Positions 1-8,719 of a DNA stretch of 64,000 bases are shown here, one piece after another. The stretch is from positions 124,001-188,000 of the forward strand of contig NZ_JAVDUW010000001.1 of the NCBI RefSeq assembly GCF_031456495.1. Direction: 5' to 3'. Numbering within the stretch: the stretch's first letter is position 1; the number at the start of each line of letters is the position of its first letter. Below the pieces are notes generated by a model. The model was not told where the DNA came from and did not search any database. It saw only the letters and a list, made by a program, of their open reading frames with translations. The stretch comes from Pedococcus sp031456495. Lineage in GTDB: Bacteria; Actinomycetota; Actinomycetes; Actinomycetales; Dermatophilaceae. The translations under genes and the position numbers were made by a program.

Positions 1-82
1 CCAGCGCGACCGCGACGGCGCCCCACTGGAGGGAACCGACACCCACGACCCGAGCCGCCCACTCCCGGCGGTACCTCTCCAC
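1..82 (-). CDS. Partial hypothetical membrane protein, N-terminus only
   Basis: An open frame begins with GTG at 82 and runs off the left edge. The visible part starts VERYRREWAARVVG and continues into an uncharged Val/Ala/Leu stretch, which looks like a basic cytoplasmic N-terminus followed by a first membrane segment. A good ribosome site (GAGAGG) lies 4 bases before the GTG. Only about 27 residues are visible, so no family can be named. Confidence 0.45.
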   Translation of the reverse strand, partial: MERYRREWAARVVGVGSLQWGAVAVAL

Positions 83-209
83 GTTGCCTCTCACGCGTCC
101 AGCGTCGCCGGTGGCCGCCCCGGGCGGTCAGGGCCCTTGGACCCGCTCGTCCGGCGCTGCCGAGGTCCTTCGCTGCCTCCCGCGCGAGCTCCGTCAGCAC
201 CTCACGGGG

Positions 210-929
210 TCAGGGGGCCTCGAGCTGGAAGAACAGGAAGCAGATGAACGACCGACCGTCCTCGTGGGGCAGCAGCTCCGCCGGGGTGCCGGCGGCGGGC
301 GGCGGCTCGGTGACCGCCTTGACCGTGAACCCCGCGCCGATGAAGGAGTTGACGACGTCCTGCAGCGGGCGGTGCCAGTAGGTCAACCAGACGGTCCCCT
401 CGCCGAAGTCGTAGTCCTCGGAGTAGCGGGTGAGGGCGAAGTAGTCCGCCTCGGGGTACACCACGGCATACACAGTGGGGTGGATGATCGACACCACGAG
501 GCGCCCGCCGGGCCTCAGCACGCGCCGCAGCTCGGCCAGCGCAGGGACCCAGTCCTCGACGTAGTGCAGGGACAGCGACGCGACGACCACGTCGAACGCG
601 TCGTCGGCGTAGGGCAGCGGGGCGCCGAGGTCCGCGACCCTCAGGTCTGCGTCGTCGCCCAGGCGCTGCCGAGCCAGCTCGACCATCGCCGAGCTGAGGT
701 CGAAGCCGGACACGCTGGCACCGGCAGCACGCAGGTCCTGCATCAGCGGGCCGGACCCGCACCCGGCGTCCAGGACGTCCAGGCCTGCGACGTCACCGGC
801 GAGACGCACCATCTCCGGGCGCGCGTACCAGGCGTTGAAGAGGTTGCTCTCGTTGCTCGCCGAGTACGCGGCCGCGAACTCGTCGTAGTCGGCGACGGGG
901 GCAGCGGACTGGCTCACGGGTTCGGGCAT
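210..929 (-). CDS. Class I SAM-dependent methyltransferase
   Basis: This 239-residue protein has the Rossmann methyltransferase motifs of the Methyltransf_11 type. Motif I is LDVLDAGCGSGPL (about residues 50-62), the SAM-ribose acidic residue lies in GFDLSS, and motif IV is in DDAFDVVVASLSLHYVEDW. It should transfer a methyl group from SAM to a small molecule; the substrate cannot be inferred. The ATG start at 929 is followed by about 40 variable residues before the core, normal for the family. Its neighbours are small unrelated genes, so context gives no pathway. Confidence 0.85.
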   Translation of the reverse strand: MPEPVSQSAAPVADYDEFAAAYSASNESNLFNAWYARPEMVRLAGDVAGLDVLDAGCGSGPLMQDLRAAGASVSGFDLSSAMVELARQRLGDDADLRVADLGAPLPYADDAFDVVVASLSLHYVEDWVPALAELRRVLRPGGRLVVSIIHPTVYAVVYPEADYFALTRYSEDYDFGEGTVWLTYWHRPLQDVVNSFIGAGFTVKAVTEPPPAAGTPAELLPHEDGRSFICFLFFQLEAP

Positions 930-1000
930 GACCGATTCCTACCCCGATGGGGCAGTTGCGCCAACCCGGCGCGCAGGCAGATGACCGACCGAGAGCGCCC

Positions 1001-1183
1001 TCAGCGGCTCGTCCGCTCCCGGCCCCGGTGGGACGACGTGCCGGCCCGAGCCCGACGGGCGTGACGGCGACGGCCGAGCCGGCGGCCGACCTCCAGGCCC
1101 GCCGCCGCAGCGGTCGCCGAGAGGGTCAGCGCCGTCAGGGCGAGGTCCCACGCGTTGTGGTCGCGAAGCCGCATCCGTGGCAC
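1001..1183 (-). CDS. Small hypothetical protein with one hydrophobic segment
   Basis: A 60-residue frame. I chose GTG at 1183 because GGGAG lies 6 bases upstream; an internal ATG at 1174 is the alternative. The product begins VPRMRLRDHNAWDLAL, has an Ala/Leu-rich stretch (about residues 14-32) and a very basic tail rich in Arg. The layout suggests a small single-pass membrane protein with a positively charged cytoplasmic tail. No family is recognised. Coding status rests on the ribosome site and hydrophobic pattern only. Confidence 0.4.
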   Translation of the reverse strand: MPRMRLRDHNAWDLALTALTLSATAAAAGLEVGRRLGRRRHARRARAGTSSHRGRERTSR

Positions 1184-1220
1184 GTCACGCTCCCTGCTCG
1201 GGCCGTCGCCGGCCACCTCG

Positions 1221-1430
1221 TCAGTCGTCCTTCTTCAGGCTCGGGTACTTCTTCTCGACCGCCGCCCGGACCTTCTTCTTCTCCGCCTCCGAGCCGTGCT
1301 GGGCCACCCTGGCCAGGGCGTTGCGGGCGTGCTCGATGTCGGGGATCGGGTACTTCTCCTCGTCGGGCAGTGCGAACGATGACTTCTCGAGCCTGTCGCG
1401 GTTCTTGCTGTTGCTGAGGTCCTTCGACAC
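1221..1430 (-). CDS. Small basic/acidic protein resembling DUF6582
   Basis: A 69-residue protein whose core FALPDEEKYPIPDIEHARNA and tail ending in KKYPSLKKDD match the pattern I associate with DUF6582-type proteins: a YPI box, then HARNALARV, then a Lys/Glu-rich helix ending KKYP. Function is unknown. GTG at 1430 is preceded by a strong GAGAGGAG ribosome site 6 bases upstream, which fixes the start; a much longer upstream reading frame exists but lacks such support. The protein is soluble and highly charged. Confidence 0.75.
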   Translation of the reverse strand: MSKDLSNSKNRDRLEKSSFALPDEEKYPIPDIEHARNALARVAQHGSEAEKKKVRAAVEKKYPSLKKDD

Positions 1431-1680
1431 GGCGGTCTCCTCTCGTGGGTCGTCCTGTGTCCCTACCCGTTCAGTGGTTCGCCGAACCCCAGTCGACTCC
1501 CCCGCCCTGACCCCGGCCAGTCCTACGTCTTTAGCCGGTGGTCGGGGCCCCGTCGCCGCCCTAGGCTCCCGGCCGGAAGAGGGCGCCATGACCGGTCGAT
1601 CCGGTGCGCCGGTCCGCGCAGGGCGACACGAATCGGTCCACGACGCCTGATCGCACCGATCCCGCTCGGAGGTTCCCACC

Positions 1681-1908
1681 ATGATCCGGAAGACCTGCGC
1701 CGCCGTGTTCGCCACCGTGGCCCTCAGCACCGTTGCCGCCGTGCCCGCCGTGGCGGCGCCGAACCCGAACCCCCAGGCGCCCGCCCACACCGGCACCGCG
1801 TGCGCGAGTGTGCTCACCCACAATCCGCAGGCCTCCGAGGACTCGCACAGCGCGCCGACGGCCCAGCAGAACTTCGCCGCCGTCGGCGCCGCCATGTGCG
1901 GGCTGTAG
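1681..1908 (+). CDS. Small secreted cysteine-containing protein
   Basis: A 75-residue protein with a clear Sec signal peptide: MIRK, a hydrophobic Ala/Val core, then PAVAAPNPN with probable cleavage after AVAA (about residue 26). The mature part is about 50 residues, Pro/Asn/Ala-rich, with two cysteines (in TACASV and at the end in AAMCGL) that could form one disulfide. GGAGG lies 7 bases before the ATG. No family recognised. The stop codon sits inside the first unit of the degenerate tandem repeat that follows. A 20-codon open frame (1588-1650) upstream with a fair ribosome site could be a leader peptide, but this is speculative. Confidence 0.7.
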   Translation: MIRKTCAAVFATVALSTVAAVPAVAAPNPNPQAPAHTGTACASVLTHNPQASEDSHSAPTAQQNFAAVGAAMCGL

Positions 1909-1997
1909 GGGTCTGTGGGCTGAGGCGTGTGCGGGCTGGAGGCCGGTGCGGGCTCCAGGCATGTGCGAGCTCTAGGCCTGTGCGGGCTGTAGGGGTA
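1893..1997 (+). repeat. Degenerate 16-18 bp tandem repeat
   Basis: About six imperfect head-to-tail copies of a TGTGCGGGCTGTAGGGG-like unit. The first and last copies share TGTGCGGGCTGTAGGGGT; the middle copies diverge (for example TGTGCGAGCTCTAGGCC). The first unit overlaps the end and stop codon of the small secreted protein. The remaining stretch to the next gene at 2124 holds no gene I can support. Confidence 0.75.
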
Positions 1998-2123
1998 CGC
2001 CGATTGTCGGGTGTGGTGGCGTACCGCCCGGCGGAGCATGGGTTGGCAGAGGGCGATCACGGGCCGCACCGTCACGTCGCAGCTCACCGCTCGCCTTGGC
2101 ATGTCGCCGATGGGAGTCGGATC

Positions 2124-3059
2124 ATGACACTGAACGGGACCATGCTCGGCACGATCCTCGACGCCGCAGGTGCCCGGGGCGGCCAGATCGCCACCCTGGA
2201 CACGCTCGCCCGGGGCGCGACCGACGCGATGCGACTCGGCGGCATGAACACCATCAACCGGTGCGCCGGGTTTCTCTCGCAGACGATCCAGGAGTCGGCG
2301 TTCCTCCGGACCACGAAGGAGTTCGGCGAGGGAGCCGGCCGCGAGTACTTCCCCTACTACGGCCGGACCTTCATGCAGGTCACGTGGCGGGACAACTACC
2401 AGCGCTTCGGGGCATGGGCACACGAACGTGGCTTGGTGGGCCGGGCCGACGTCTTCGTGCGCGCACAGGACCAGCTGGCCGACCTGCGGTGGGCCTGGCT
2501 CGGTGGCGTCTGGTACTTCACCGCCAACCACGGCTGGGGTCGCACGCTGGTCCAGGTCAGCGACGACGGCGACATCAAGTCGATCTCGAACGCCGTCAAT
2601 CGCGGAGACCCCTTCTCGACACGGGATCCCAACGGCTTCGCGACGCGCCGACAGGTCTGGGACGCGGCTCGCGCGCTGGGTTCAGCCATCGTGCCGAGCA
2701 CGGGCGCCGTCGCGACGGTCGCGAGCCCGGCACCGGCCGGGCGGGTCCACGTCGTGCAACCCGGGGACACCCTCGGCGAGCTGGCGGCGCGCTTCCACAC
2801 GACTGTGGCCGTGCTGCAGCGGCTCAACAACATCCCGGACGCCAACGTGATCCGGGTGGGCCAGGTCCTGCGCATCCCGGGCCAGGCCACCGCCGGTGTC
2901 CCCGGTGTCGCGTCCCCGCACTTCTACACGCTGGTCTGGGGCGACACCCTCAGCGCGGTGGCGCGCCGCTTCGGGACGACGGTCGACCGCCTCGTGAAGC
3001 TCAACGCGATCGCCGACCCGGACCGCGTCCCGGCCGGGCTCCGCATCAGGATCGCCTGA
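2124..3059 (+). CDS. GH19-type lytic hydrolase with two LysM domains
   Basis: A 311-residue protein. Residues 1-200 resemble the GH19 chitinase/endolysin fold: CAGFLSQTIQESAFLRTTKE has the expected helix with a catalytic-type Glu, followed by YFPYYGRTFMQVTW and NYQRFGAW. Two LysM modules follow (VVQPGDTLGELAARF at about 215 and TLVWGDTLSAVARRF at about 270), which bind GlcNAc polymers. It should cut chitin or peptidoglycan. There is no signal peptide from the chosen start, so export would need holin-like release or an unseen route. GGGAG 7 bases before ATG 2124 decides the start. Confidence 0.8.
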   Translation: MTLNGTMLGTILDAAGARGGQIATLDTLARGATDAMRLGGMNTINRCAGFLSQTIQESAFLRTTKEFGEGAGREYFPYYGRTFMQVTWRDNYQRFGAWAHERGLVGRADVFVRAQDQLADLRWAWLGGVWYFTANHGWGRTLVQVSDDGDIKSISNAVNRGDPFSTRDPNGFATRRQVWDAARALGSAIVPSTGAVATVASPAPAGRVHVVQPGDTLGELAARFHTTVAVLQRLNNIPDANVIRVGQVLRIPGQATAGVPGVASPHFYTLVWGDTLSAVARRFGTTVDRLVKLNAIADPDRVPAGLRIRIA

Positions 3060-3081
3060 CCTGACGCACCGGCACGTCAGG
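3060..3081. terminator. Hairpin between convergent genes
   Basis: CCTGACG and CGTCAGG form a perfect 7-bp stem with an 8-base loop. It lies directly at the facing stop codons of the LysM hydrolase and the MBL gene. It lacks a T-tract, as is common in high-GC bacteria, and could serve both strands. Confidence 0.55.
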
Positions 3082-3700
3082 GGCGCTCGCCTGCGTCCGG
3101 ACGCCACGGCTCGTGGGCGTGCGCGAGCCAGACCTGCGTGGGCTGGAGCGACCGGATCAGCCGCTGGCCCTCGGTGCGCGGCTCGTCCAGCTCCTCGAAG
3201 AACACGGCGGTGTCGCCGGCGATGACGACCTGCCCGTCGGCCGTGTCGACGAGGACGACCTGCGACCCCGCAGTGTGGCCCGGCGCCGGGACCAGGCGGA
3301 TGCCGGGCAGGAGCTCGTGCTCACCGTCGACCGGCACGTACTCGACGCCGGGCGCGTCGACCCACTCCCGGATCGTGTAGTCGTCGCGGCCGAGGGCGTC
3401 CTCGAGCTCGCGTCGCTGGACGTGCACGGGCCTGCCCGCGAAGAGGTGGTTGCCGCCGCAGTGGTCGTAGTGCAGGTGGGTGTTCACCACGAGGTCGATG
3501 CTGTCGACGTCGAAGCCGTCCTGCTCGCTCAACGGCACCAGGCGGGGGTCCATGTCCGCCACCGCAGGGTGCAGCTCGGTCATGCCGGTGTCGACGAGCA
3601 CCCGCCCGCCGGGATGGTCGAGAACGTGGACGTACACCGGCATGCGGTCACCGTCCGCGAGCAGCTCGGCGACGAGGACGGGGGTGACGGTGCTGTTCAT
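3077..3700 (-). CDS. Metallo-beta-lactamase-fold hydrolase, lactonase-like
   Basis: A 207-residue enzyme with a full dinuclear zinc site: THLHYDH (His75, His77, Asp79, His80), His142 in APGHTAG, Asp163 in AGDTA and a His in AHAHEP (about 194-196). The size and the opening with VLVDTGMTE resemble the AiiA/AhlD N-acyl-homoserine lactonase branch, but the substrate cannot be read from sequence. It is probably cytosolic, as no signal peptide is present. ATG 3700 is the natural start. It faces the LysM hydrolase and shares a terminator with it. Confidence 0.8.
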   Translation of the reverse strand: MNSTVTPVLVAELLADGDRMPVYVHVLDHPGGRVLVDTGMTELHPAVADMDPRLVPLSEQDGFDVDSIDLVVNTHLHYDHCGGNHLFAGRPVHVQRRELEDALGRDDYTIREWVDAPGVEYVPVDGEHELLPGIRLVPAPGHTAGSQVVLVDTADGQVVIAGDTAVFFEELDEPRTEGQRLIRSLQPTQVWLAHAHEPWRPDAGERP

Positions 3701-3820
3701 GGCGCTCGCTTCCCTGGGCGCAGCGCGCCCTGTGCGGAGGGGACAGCACTATGACACCGCCGGCCGACAGAACTCATCGGTCGCCGCGTGAGTCGCCCGG
3801 TTCGTGGCCGCCGCGACCTG

Positions 3821-3858
3821 TCTTGACTAATTTTTTGCTTGACGCATCTAAATATCCG
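3821..3858 (+). promoter_or_regulatory. AT-rich promoter/operator upstream of the glycosidase-ROK operon
   Basis: This is one of very few AT-rich stretches in the window. It carries TTGACT (3823-3828), a T-run, a second TTGAC (3839-3843) and TAAATAT (3849-3855). ROK repressors commonly bind AT-rich operators near their own operon, so it is a candidate site for the ROK protein encoded downstream. Exact -35/-10 assignment is uncertain because spacings are not ideal. Confidence 0.45.
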
Positions 3859-3934
3859 GAGGATGGTCGACGGGAGCAAAAGCCGCACATCGCCCACCGC
3901 GATGTCCCCGGACCACCCCGAAGGAGCACGACCG

Positions 3935-5854
3935 ATGGCGATCACCCGACGCGCACTCCTGGCCTCCAGCGGACTCATCTCGCTGGCCACGGCGCTCGAG
4001 CTGGCCGACCCGGCATACGCCGGGACACGCACCCCGACCGGCACCACGGCCGCGACGACGGGGCTCCCCGCCACGCCGGCCCCTCCCCTGTCGCTGGTCA
4101 GCCGCAACAGCCCCTGGACCCGCAGCGGCGCAGGGCCGCTCTACTGGAACATCTACGGCTGGTCCTTCCCGCACAACGCCCCCATCCCCGAGGACGAGTG
4201 GAAGGCCAACATCGACTGGCTGGCCCGCGACTTCGCCCCGAGCGGCTACGACATTGCCTGCACCGACGGCTGGATCGAGGGCTCCTCGCGGACCACCGAG
4301 CACGGCTACATCACAAGCTACAACGACTCGTGGACGCACGACTGGGCGTACTGGGCGGCCTATCTCGCTCAGCGGGACATGAAGCTCGGCGTCTACTACG
4401 ACCCGCTCTGGGTCCACCGCGCGGCCGTCGAGGACACGAGCAAGACGGTCGTGGGCCGCCCCGACGTGCGGATCGCCGACATCGTCGAGCCCGGCGACTT
4501 CTTCGCCCGCGACATCGGCGGCGACACCCTCTACTGGGTGGACGTCACCAAGCCCGGCGCCCGCGAGTACGTCCAGGGCTACGTCAAGTACTTCAAGGAC
4601 CTCGGCGTCCCGTACCTGCGCATCGACTTCCTGTCCTGGTACGAGAACGGGATGGACGCCAACATCGGCCAGGTCAACGAGCCGCACGGCCGCGAGAACT
4701 ACGTCACGGCACTGCACTGGATCAACGAGGCCGCCGGTGACGACCTCGAGGTCTCGCTGGTGATGCCGCACCTGTTCGACAACGCCTCGGCCGAGCTCGC
4801 CAACGGCGACCTCGTCCGGATCAACGCCGACGCCGACAAGGGTGGCTGGGAGCGGCTGAGCGGTGGTCGCCAGGACTGGCAGGACGCGTGGCCCAACTGG
4901 TTCAACCCGTTCTGCGGCTTCACCGGCTGGTCGCACCGCAACGGTCGCGGGCAGCTCATCCTCGACGGCGACTTCCTGCGGGCGCACACGTTCGCCTCCG
5001 ACGAGGAGCGCAAGACCGCCGTCACGCTGATGACCATCGCCGGCTCCCCCATCGCGATCGCCGACCTCTACTCCGACATCGGCGACGGTGGCTGGGTCTT
5101 CACCCACCCGGAGGTGCTCCGCCTCCACGAGGCCGGCCTCGTCGGCAAGCCGCTGTACCACAACGGCACCCCCTACTCGGTCGACCCGGGCTCGCGTGAC
5201 ACCGAGCGCTGGGCCGGGCAGCTGCCCGACGGCACGTGGGTCGTCGCCCTCTTCAACCGCGGCGACACCGCGACCGTCACGAAGTCTCTGCACCTGCGCC
5301 GCGACCTCGGCATCGACGGCTCCGCCGCGGTGCGCGACGTCTGGGCGGGGCGCGACCTGGGTCAGCGCAGCGAGGCGAGCGCGACCCTCGCGCCGCACGC
5401 CTGCGCCCTCTTCCACGTCACCCCGCAGCGCGGCGTCACGCGCTTCCACGCGGCGTGGGCCACCTGGGGCGGCGGCGCGAACTTCAACAACAACCACCCG
5501 GGGTATGCCGGGTCCGGCTTCGTCGACAAGCTCGAGGCCGGTGGCGACCCTGGCGACCCGCTGGTCACCTTCGCGGTGCAGGCGCCACGGGCCGGGACCT
5601 ACTCCGTACGCTGGCGCTATGCCAACGGCCTCGGCTCCCCCAGCACGATGACCGTGTCGAGCGAGCGCGCCGACCGGAGCGTCGTCGACGGACCGCAGCG
5701 GGTCTCGTTCCCCGCGACCGCCGGCTGGGACGCGTGGGACACCGTGGCCGGGACACTGCGCCTCGGCGCCGGCCTCAACCTGGTCACCATCGGCCGCGGC
5801 GCGACCGACACCGGTGCCGTCAACCTCAACTGGATGGAGCTCCAGCTCGGATGA
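3935..5854 (+). CDS. Secreted clan GH-D (GH27/GH36-like) glycoside hydrolase with C-terminal carbohydrate-binding domain
   Basis: A 639-residue exported enzyme. Residues 1-29 form a twin-arginine-like signal (MAITRRALLASSG, cleavage near PAYA). The catalytic barrel (about 50-420) shows LGVYYDPLW and YLRIDFLSW, where Asp231 is at the nucleophile position of alpha-galactosidase-type enzymes; NADADKGG (Asp299/Asp301) is a candidate acid/base segment. A beta-sandwich domain follows, then a CBM35/CBM6-like module (about 500-639) ending GAVNLNWMELQL. It may be an alpha-galactosidase or an isomaltodextranase-like enzyme; substrate is unresolved. AAGGAG precedes ATG 3935. The stop overlaps the ROK start (ATGA), implying joint control. 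Confidence 0.8.
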   Translation: MAITRRALLASSGLISLATALELADPAYAGTRTPTGTTAATTGLPATPAPPLSLVSRNSPWTRSGAGPLYWNIYGWSFPHNAPIPEDEWKANIDWLARDFAPSGYDIACTDGWIEGSSRTTEHGYITSYNDSWTHDWAYWAAYLAQRDMKLGVYYDPLWVHRAAVEDTSKTVVGRPDVRIADIVEPGDFFARDIGGDTLYWVDVTKPGAREYVQGYVKYFKDLGVPYLRIDFLSWYENGMDANIGQVNEPHGRENYVTALHWINEAAGDDLEVSLVMPHLFDNASAELANGDLVRINADADKGGWERLSGGRQDWQDAWPNWFNPFCGFTGWSHRNGRGQLILDGDFLRAHTFASDEERKTAVTLMTIAGSPIAIADLYSDIGDGGWVFTHPEVLRLHEAGLVGKPLYHNGTPYSVDPGSRDTERWAGQLPDGTWVVALFNRGDTATVTKSLHLRRDLGIDGSAAVRDVWAGRDLGQRSEASATLAPHACALFHVTPQRGVTRFHAAWATWGGGANFNNNHPGYAGSGFVDKLEAGGDPGDPLVTFAVQAPRAGTYSVRWRYANGLGSPSTMTVSSERADRSVVDGPQRVSFPATAGWDAWDTVAGTLRLGAGLNLVTIGRGATDTGAVNLNWMELQLG

Positions 5855-7104
5855 GCCACCCGCACGCCCCCGGCGGCCGTCGACGACGTCGACCGGCCGC
5901 CGGGGCGACCAGGGAGTCCGTCGCCGGGATCCGCGCGCGCGGGGCCGGCGGCCAGGCGGCCGGGCTCGTCGAGCCGCGGCAGGCCGAGCTCTTCTCCCTC
6001 GCCCTGAGGTTCGAGCCGGTCACCCGCGCGCAGCTCGCGGCCTGGACGGGACTGGACGCCTCGACAGTCACCCGGTCGCTGAGACCGCTGATCGACGACG
6101 GCTACCTGCGTGAGTCGGGGCCACCCGCCTCCGGCCCGACCGCCGGGGGGCGCGGAAGGCCCGTGCAGTCGCTGTCGGTGAACCCTGCTCGTCACGTCGC
6201 CGTCGGGGTCAAGCTCGGTCCCTCGCTCGTGAGTGCGGTGTGCACCGACCTGCGCGGGACCGTGCTCGGCCGTCACGAGGCGCGGCTGGGATCCACCGAG
6301 CCGACCGCCGTGCTCGACACCATCTCGACGGTCGTCGGCCAGCTGGTCGACTCCTCGCGGGCGGCCCGCGAGGACGTGCTCGGCGTCGGCGTCGGCCTGA
6401 GCGGTCACGTCGACCGCGAGTCCGGCACCTGTCGCCTGTCGGCCATCCTCGGCTGGCGGGACGTGGCCGTGCGCGACCCGCTCGCGGACCGGCTGGGGCT
6501 CCCGGTGACCGTGCAGAACGACGCCAACACCCTGGCCCTGGCGGAGCACTGGTTCGGGCGGGGACGGGGGGCCCGCACGCTCGCCGTCGTCACGCTCGGC
6601 ATCGGCATCGGGTGCGGCCTGGTCCTGGACGACCGGCTCCACACCGGTGGGCACGGCATCGCGGGTGAGCTCGGGCACCTCCCCCTCGACCCGGCGGGCC
6701 CGGTCTGCACCTGCGGGGCGAGGGGCTGCCTCGAGGCACTCGCCGGCGACGCCGCGATCTGCGGCGCCAGCGGCTGCACGAGCGTGGCCGAGGCGATGGA
6801 GGTGGCCACGGGGAGCGACCCGGCGGCGCGTCGGGCCAGGGACGCCTTCGCCTCTGCCGGCAGTGCGCTCGGCCGTGCCCTGGCAGGGCTGTGCAACCTC
6901 GTCGACCCCGAGCTGGTCATCATCGCCGGTGAGAGCGCGGCGGCCTACGAGCTCATGGAGCCGGCCGTCCGCGAGGCGTTGGCGGTGCACGGCTTCTCCG
7001 GCATCGCGTCGCAGGTGCGCATCGAGGTGGACCCGGCCCAGGCGGACCTCTGGACGCGGGGCGCCGCGACCCTGGCCATCCGTGCGGGCGTCGGCCAGCT
7101 CTAG
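5851..7104 (+). CDS. ROK-family transcriptional repressor
   Basis: A 417-residue regulator. After a basic tail, a winged helix-turn-helix lies at about residues 48-92 (VTRAQLAAWTGLDASTVTRS). The ROK sugar-kinase fold follows, with the ROK zinc signature: GELGHLPLD, then CTCGARGCLE (about 275-300). DNA-binding ROK proteins sense a sugar or sugar phosphate. The start overlaps the glycosidase stop by four bases (ATGA), so this protein most likely senses a product of that enzyme and controls the AT-rich promoter upstream. It contains CTCGARGC, the usual zinc ligands, so folding looks intact. Confidence 0.88.
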   Translation: MSHPHAPGGRRRRRPAAGATRESVAGIRARGAGGQAAGLVEPRQAELFSLALRFEPVTRAQLAAWTGLDASTVTRSLRPLIDDGYLRESGPPASGPTAGGRGRPVQSLSVNPARHVAVGVKLGPSLVSAVCTDLRGTVLGRHEARLGSTEPTAVLDTISTVVGQLVDSSRAAREDVLGVGVGLSGHVDRESGTCRLSAILGWRDVAVRDPLADRLGLPVTVQNDANTLALAEHWFGRGRGARTLAVVTLGIGIGCGLVLDDRLHTGGHGIAGELGHLPLDPAGPVCTCGARGCLEALAGDAAICGASGCTSVAEAMEVATGSDPAARRARDAFASAGSALGRALAGLCNLVDPELVIIAGESAAAYELMEPAVREALAVHGFSGIASQVRIEVDPAQADLWTRGAATLAIRAGVGQL

Positions 7105-7121
7105 CGGCCAACCCTTGGCGG

Positions 7122-7153
7122 GCCCGTCCCACAGGGACGTCACGCGGACGGGC
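7122..7153. terminator. Bidirectional hairpin
   Basis: GCCCGTCC (7122-7129) pairs with GGACGGGC (7146-7153). An alternative inner stem GTCCC/GGGAC lies at 7126-7138. It sits between the convergent ROK and acyltransferase genes. Confidence 0.55.
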
Positions 7154-7159
7154 ACCTCG

Positions 7160-8578
7160 TCACTTGGCCAGGCGCACCAGCGCGGCCACCTCGTCCTCGA
7201 ACGCGGCGAGCAGCTCCTCCGGGTCGTGGACGACGCCGGCGTCGGCCATGAGACCGACACGGACGGTCCCGGCATACGTGAAGATGCACGTCCCGAGCGT
7301 GTGGTGCCCCGACCCCGGCACCCAGCCGAGCACCCCGGTCACGGGCACGCCGCCGAGCAGGCGCGGCGCGCGCGGGCCCGCGACGTTGGTCGTCACACCG
7401 ATCGCCTTGTTCGCGAAGAAGTCGACCAGCGCGCGCTCCACCGGCGGCACGGTCCGCGCGATGAGACCCATGAGCGCGAACGTCATCGGCGCCTCGGGCG
7501 AGCGCTTGAGCCAGTCCATCCGACGCTTGGTCTCGGCCAGGCGCGCCAGTGGCTGGGTGGTGCCGCTCGGGTAGGTGAAGAACACCAGGGCGAACCGGTT
7601 GCCGAGGGTGGACGGCAGCGGCCTGTCCAGGGGGCGCAGGTTCACCGGCACCATCGTCACGAGGTCCACCGGACTCACGCCGTGCCCCTGCTGGTAGCGG
7701 CACAGCGCCCCGGCCATGGCCCCCATCAGGACGTCGTTGAGCGTCCCGCCCTCGAGGTGCGCCACCTGCTTGAGCGCGTCGAGGGGCAGCTGGCGCGTCC
7801 ACACGACGCGCTTGTATGCCGAGGGGTCGCCGCCGAGAGGGCTCGCCCGCGTGTGGGTGAGCAGGAGCTGGGCGGCGACCTCGGCCGCGAGGATCCCGTT
7901 CTGCACCAGGGCCATCCCGCCGGAGGGCGTGCCCAGCCGGACGACCTGGCCGAGGCCGTCGCGGACGAGCGCGGCCCCCGCCACCACGCTGCCACCCAGC
8001 CCGCCGGACCTCCCGTCGGCGGCCTCCGGGGGTGACTCGTCCCCGGGCGCCTCCCGCCCGGGAGCCGGTGCGCGTACGTGTCCCCTCCGCCCGCGGCCGC
8101 TCCCCACCGCGTCGGTCATCGACAGGAGCACACGTGCGAGCGAGATGCCGTCGGCCATTGCGTGGTGGATGCGGGCGAACACCGCCGCCCCGTCACCGTG
8201 GCCGTCGATGAGCTGCACCTCCCAGAGGGGGTGGCGCGGGTCGAAGGACAGGTGGAGGTACTCCTCGACGTGGGACTGCAGCGCAGCGTCGTCACCAGGT
8301 TCGGCCAGGGTCAGCCGCGAGACGTGGCGGTCCAGGTCGAAGGCCGGGTCGTCCTCCCAGCGCGGCAGGCCCACACCGAGCGGCGCGGCGACGGGACGCT
8401 GGTGGAACACCGGGTACCGCTCGACCACGCGCGTCCGGATCAGCCGGACCACCTCGTCCCAGTCCGGAGGGGACGCGAGGAACATCAGCGTGACGATGAC
8501 CATGCGGTTGCTCGGGCGGTCCATGCTGAGCCAGATCGCGTCCACCGGCTCCGTGCGCCTGCGCGTGCTCCCGGCCAT
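7160..8578 (-). CDS. Wax ester synthase/diacylglycerol acyltransferase (WS/DGAT) family protein
   Basis: A 472-residue acyltransferase with the catalytic HHAMADG motif (His138, His139, Asp143) and the family's PLWEVQLIDG segment just before it. A later ALMGLIARTVPP and the NVAGPRAPRLLGG region also fit. It should esterify acyl-CoA with an alcohol or diacylglycerol to make storage lipid. ATG 8578 is chosen because GGGAG lies 5 bases upstream; a GTG at 8599 has poor spacing. A Gly/Arg-rich loop near residues 155-190 is a variable linker. It is probably peripheral to the membrane, as no clear membrane helices are seen. Confidence 0.88.
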   Translation of the reverse strand: MAGSTRRRTEPVDAIWLSMDRPSNRMVIVTLMFLASPPDWDEVVRLIRTRVVERYPVFHQRPVAAPLGVGLPRWEDDPAFDLDRHVSRLTLAEPGDDAALQSHVEEYLHLSFDPRHPLWEVQLIDGHGDGAAVFARIHHAMADGISLARVLLSMTDAVGSGRGRRGHVRAPAPGREAPGDESPPEAADGRSGGLGGSVVAGAALVRDGLGQVVRLGTPSGGMALVQNGILAAEVAAQLLLTHTRASPLGGDPSAYKRVVWTRQLPLDALKQVAHLEGGTLNDVLMGAMAGALCRYQQGHGVSPVDLVTMVPVNLRPLDRPLPSTLGNRFALVFFTYPSGTTQPLARLAETKRRMDWLKRSPEAPMTFALMGLIARTVPPVERALVDFFANKAIGVTTNVAGPRAPRLLGGVPVTGVLGWVPGSGHHTLGTCIFTYAGTVRVGLMADAGVVHDPEELLAAFEDEVAALVRLAK

Positions 8579-8719
8579 GACGGCTCCCAGCTGCGGCACT
8601 CTCCCGGGGCAGCACCCCGGCTCCGACCTCGCCAGCCTCCGCCCGCGCGCGACCAGCGGCCTAGGGACGATGGTCCTCGCGGAGCGGGCGTGCGCGTACC
8701 CCCACGCGTGAGCTGACCG

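Noticed and set aside
1588..1650. A 20-codon frame before the small secreted protein
   Set aside because: A ribosome site-like GGAAGAGG exists, but there is no evidence of regulation; kept only as a remark, not listed as a gene.
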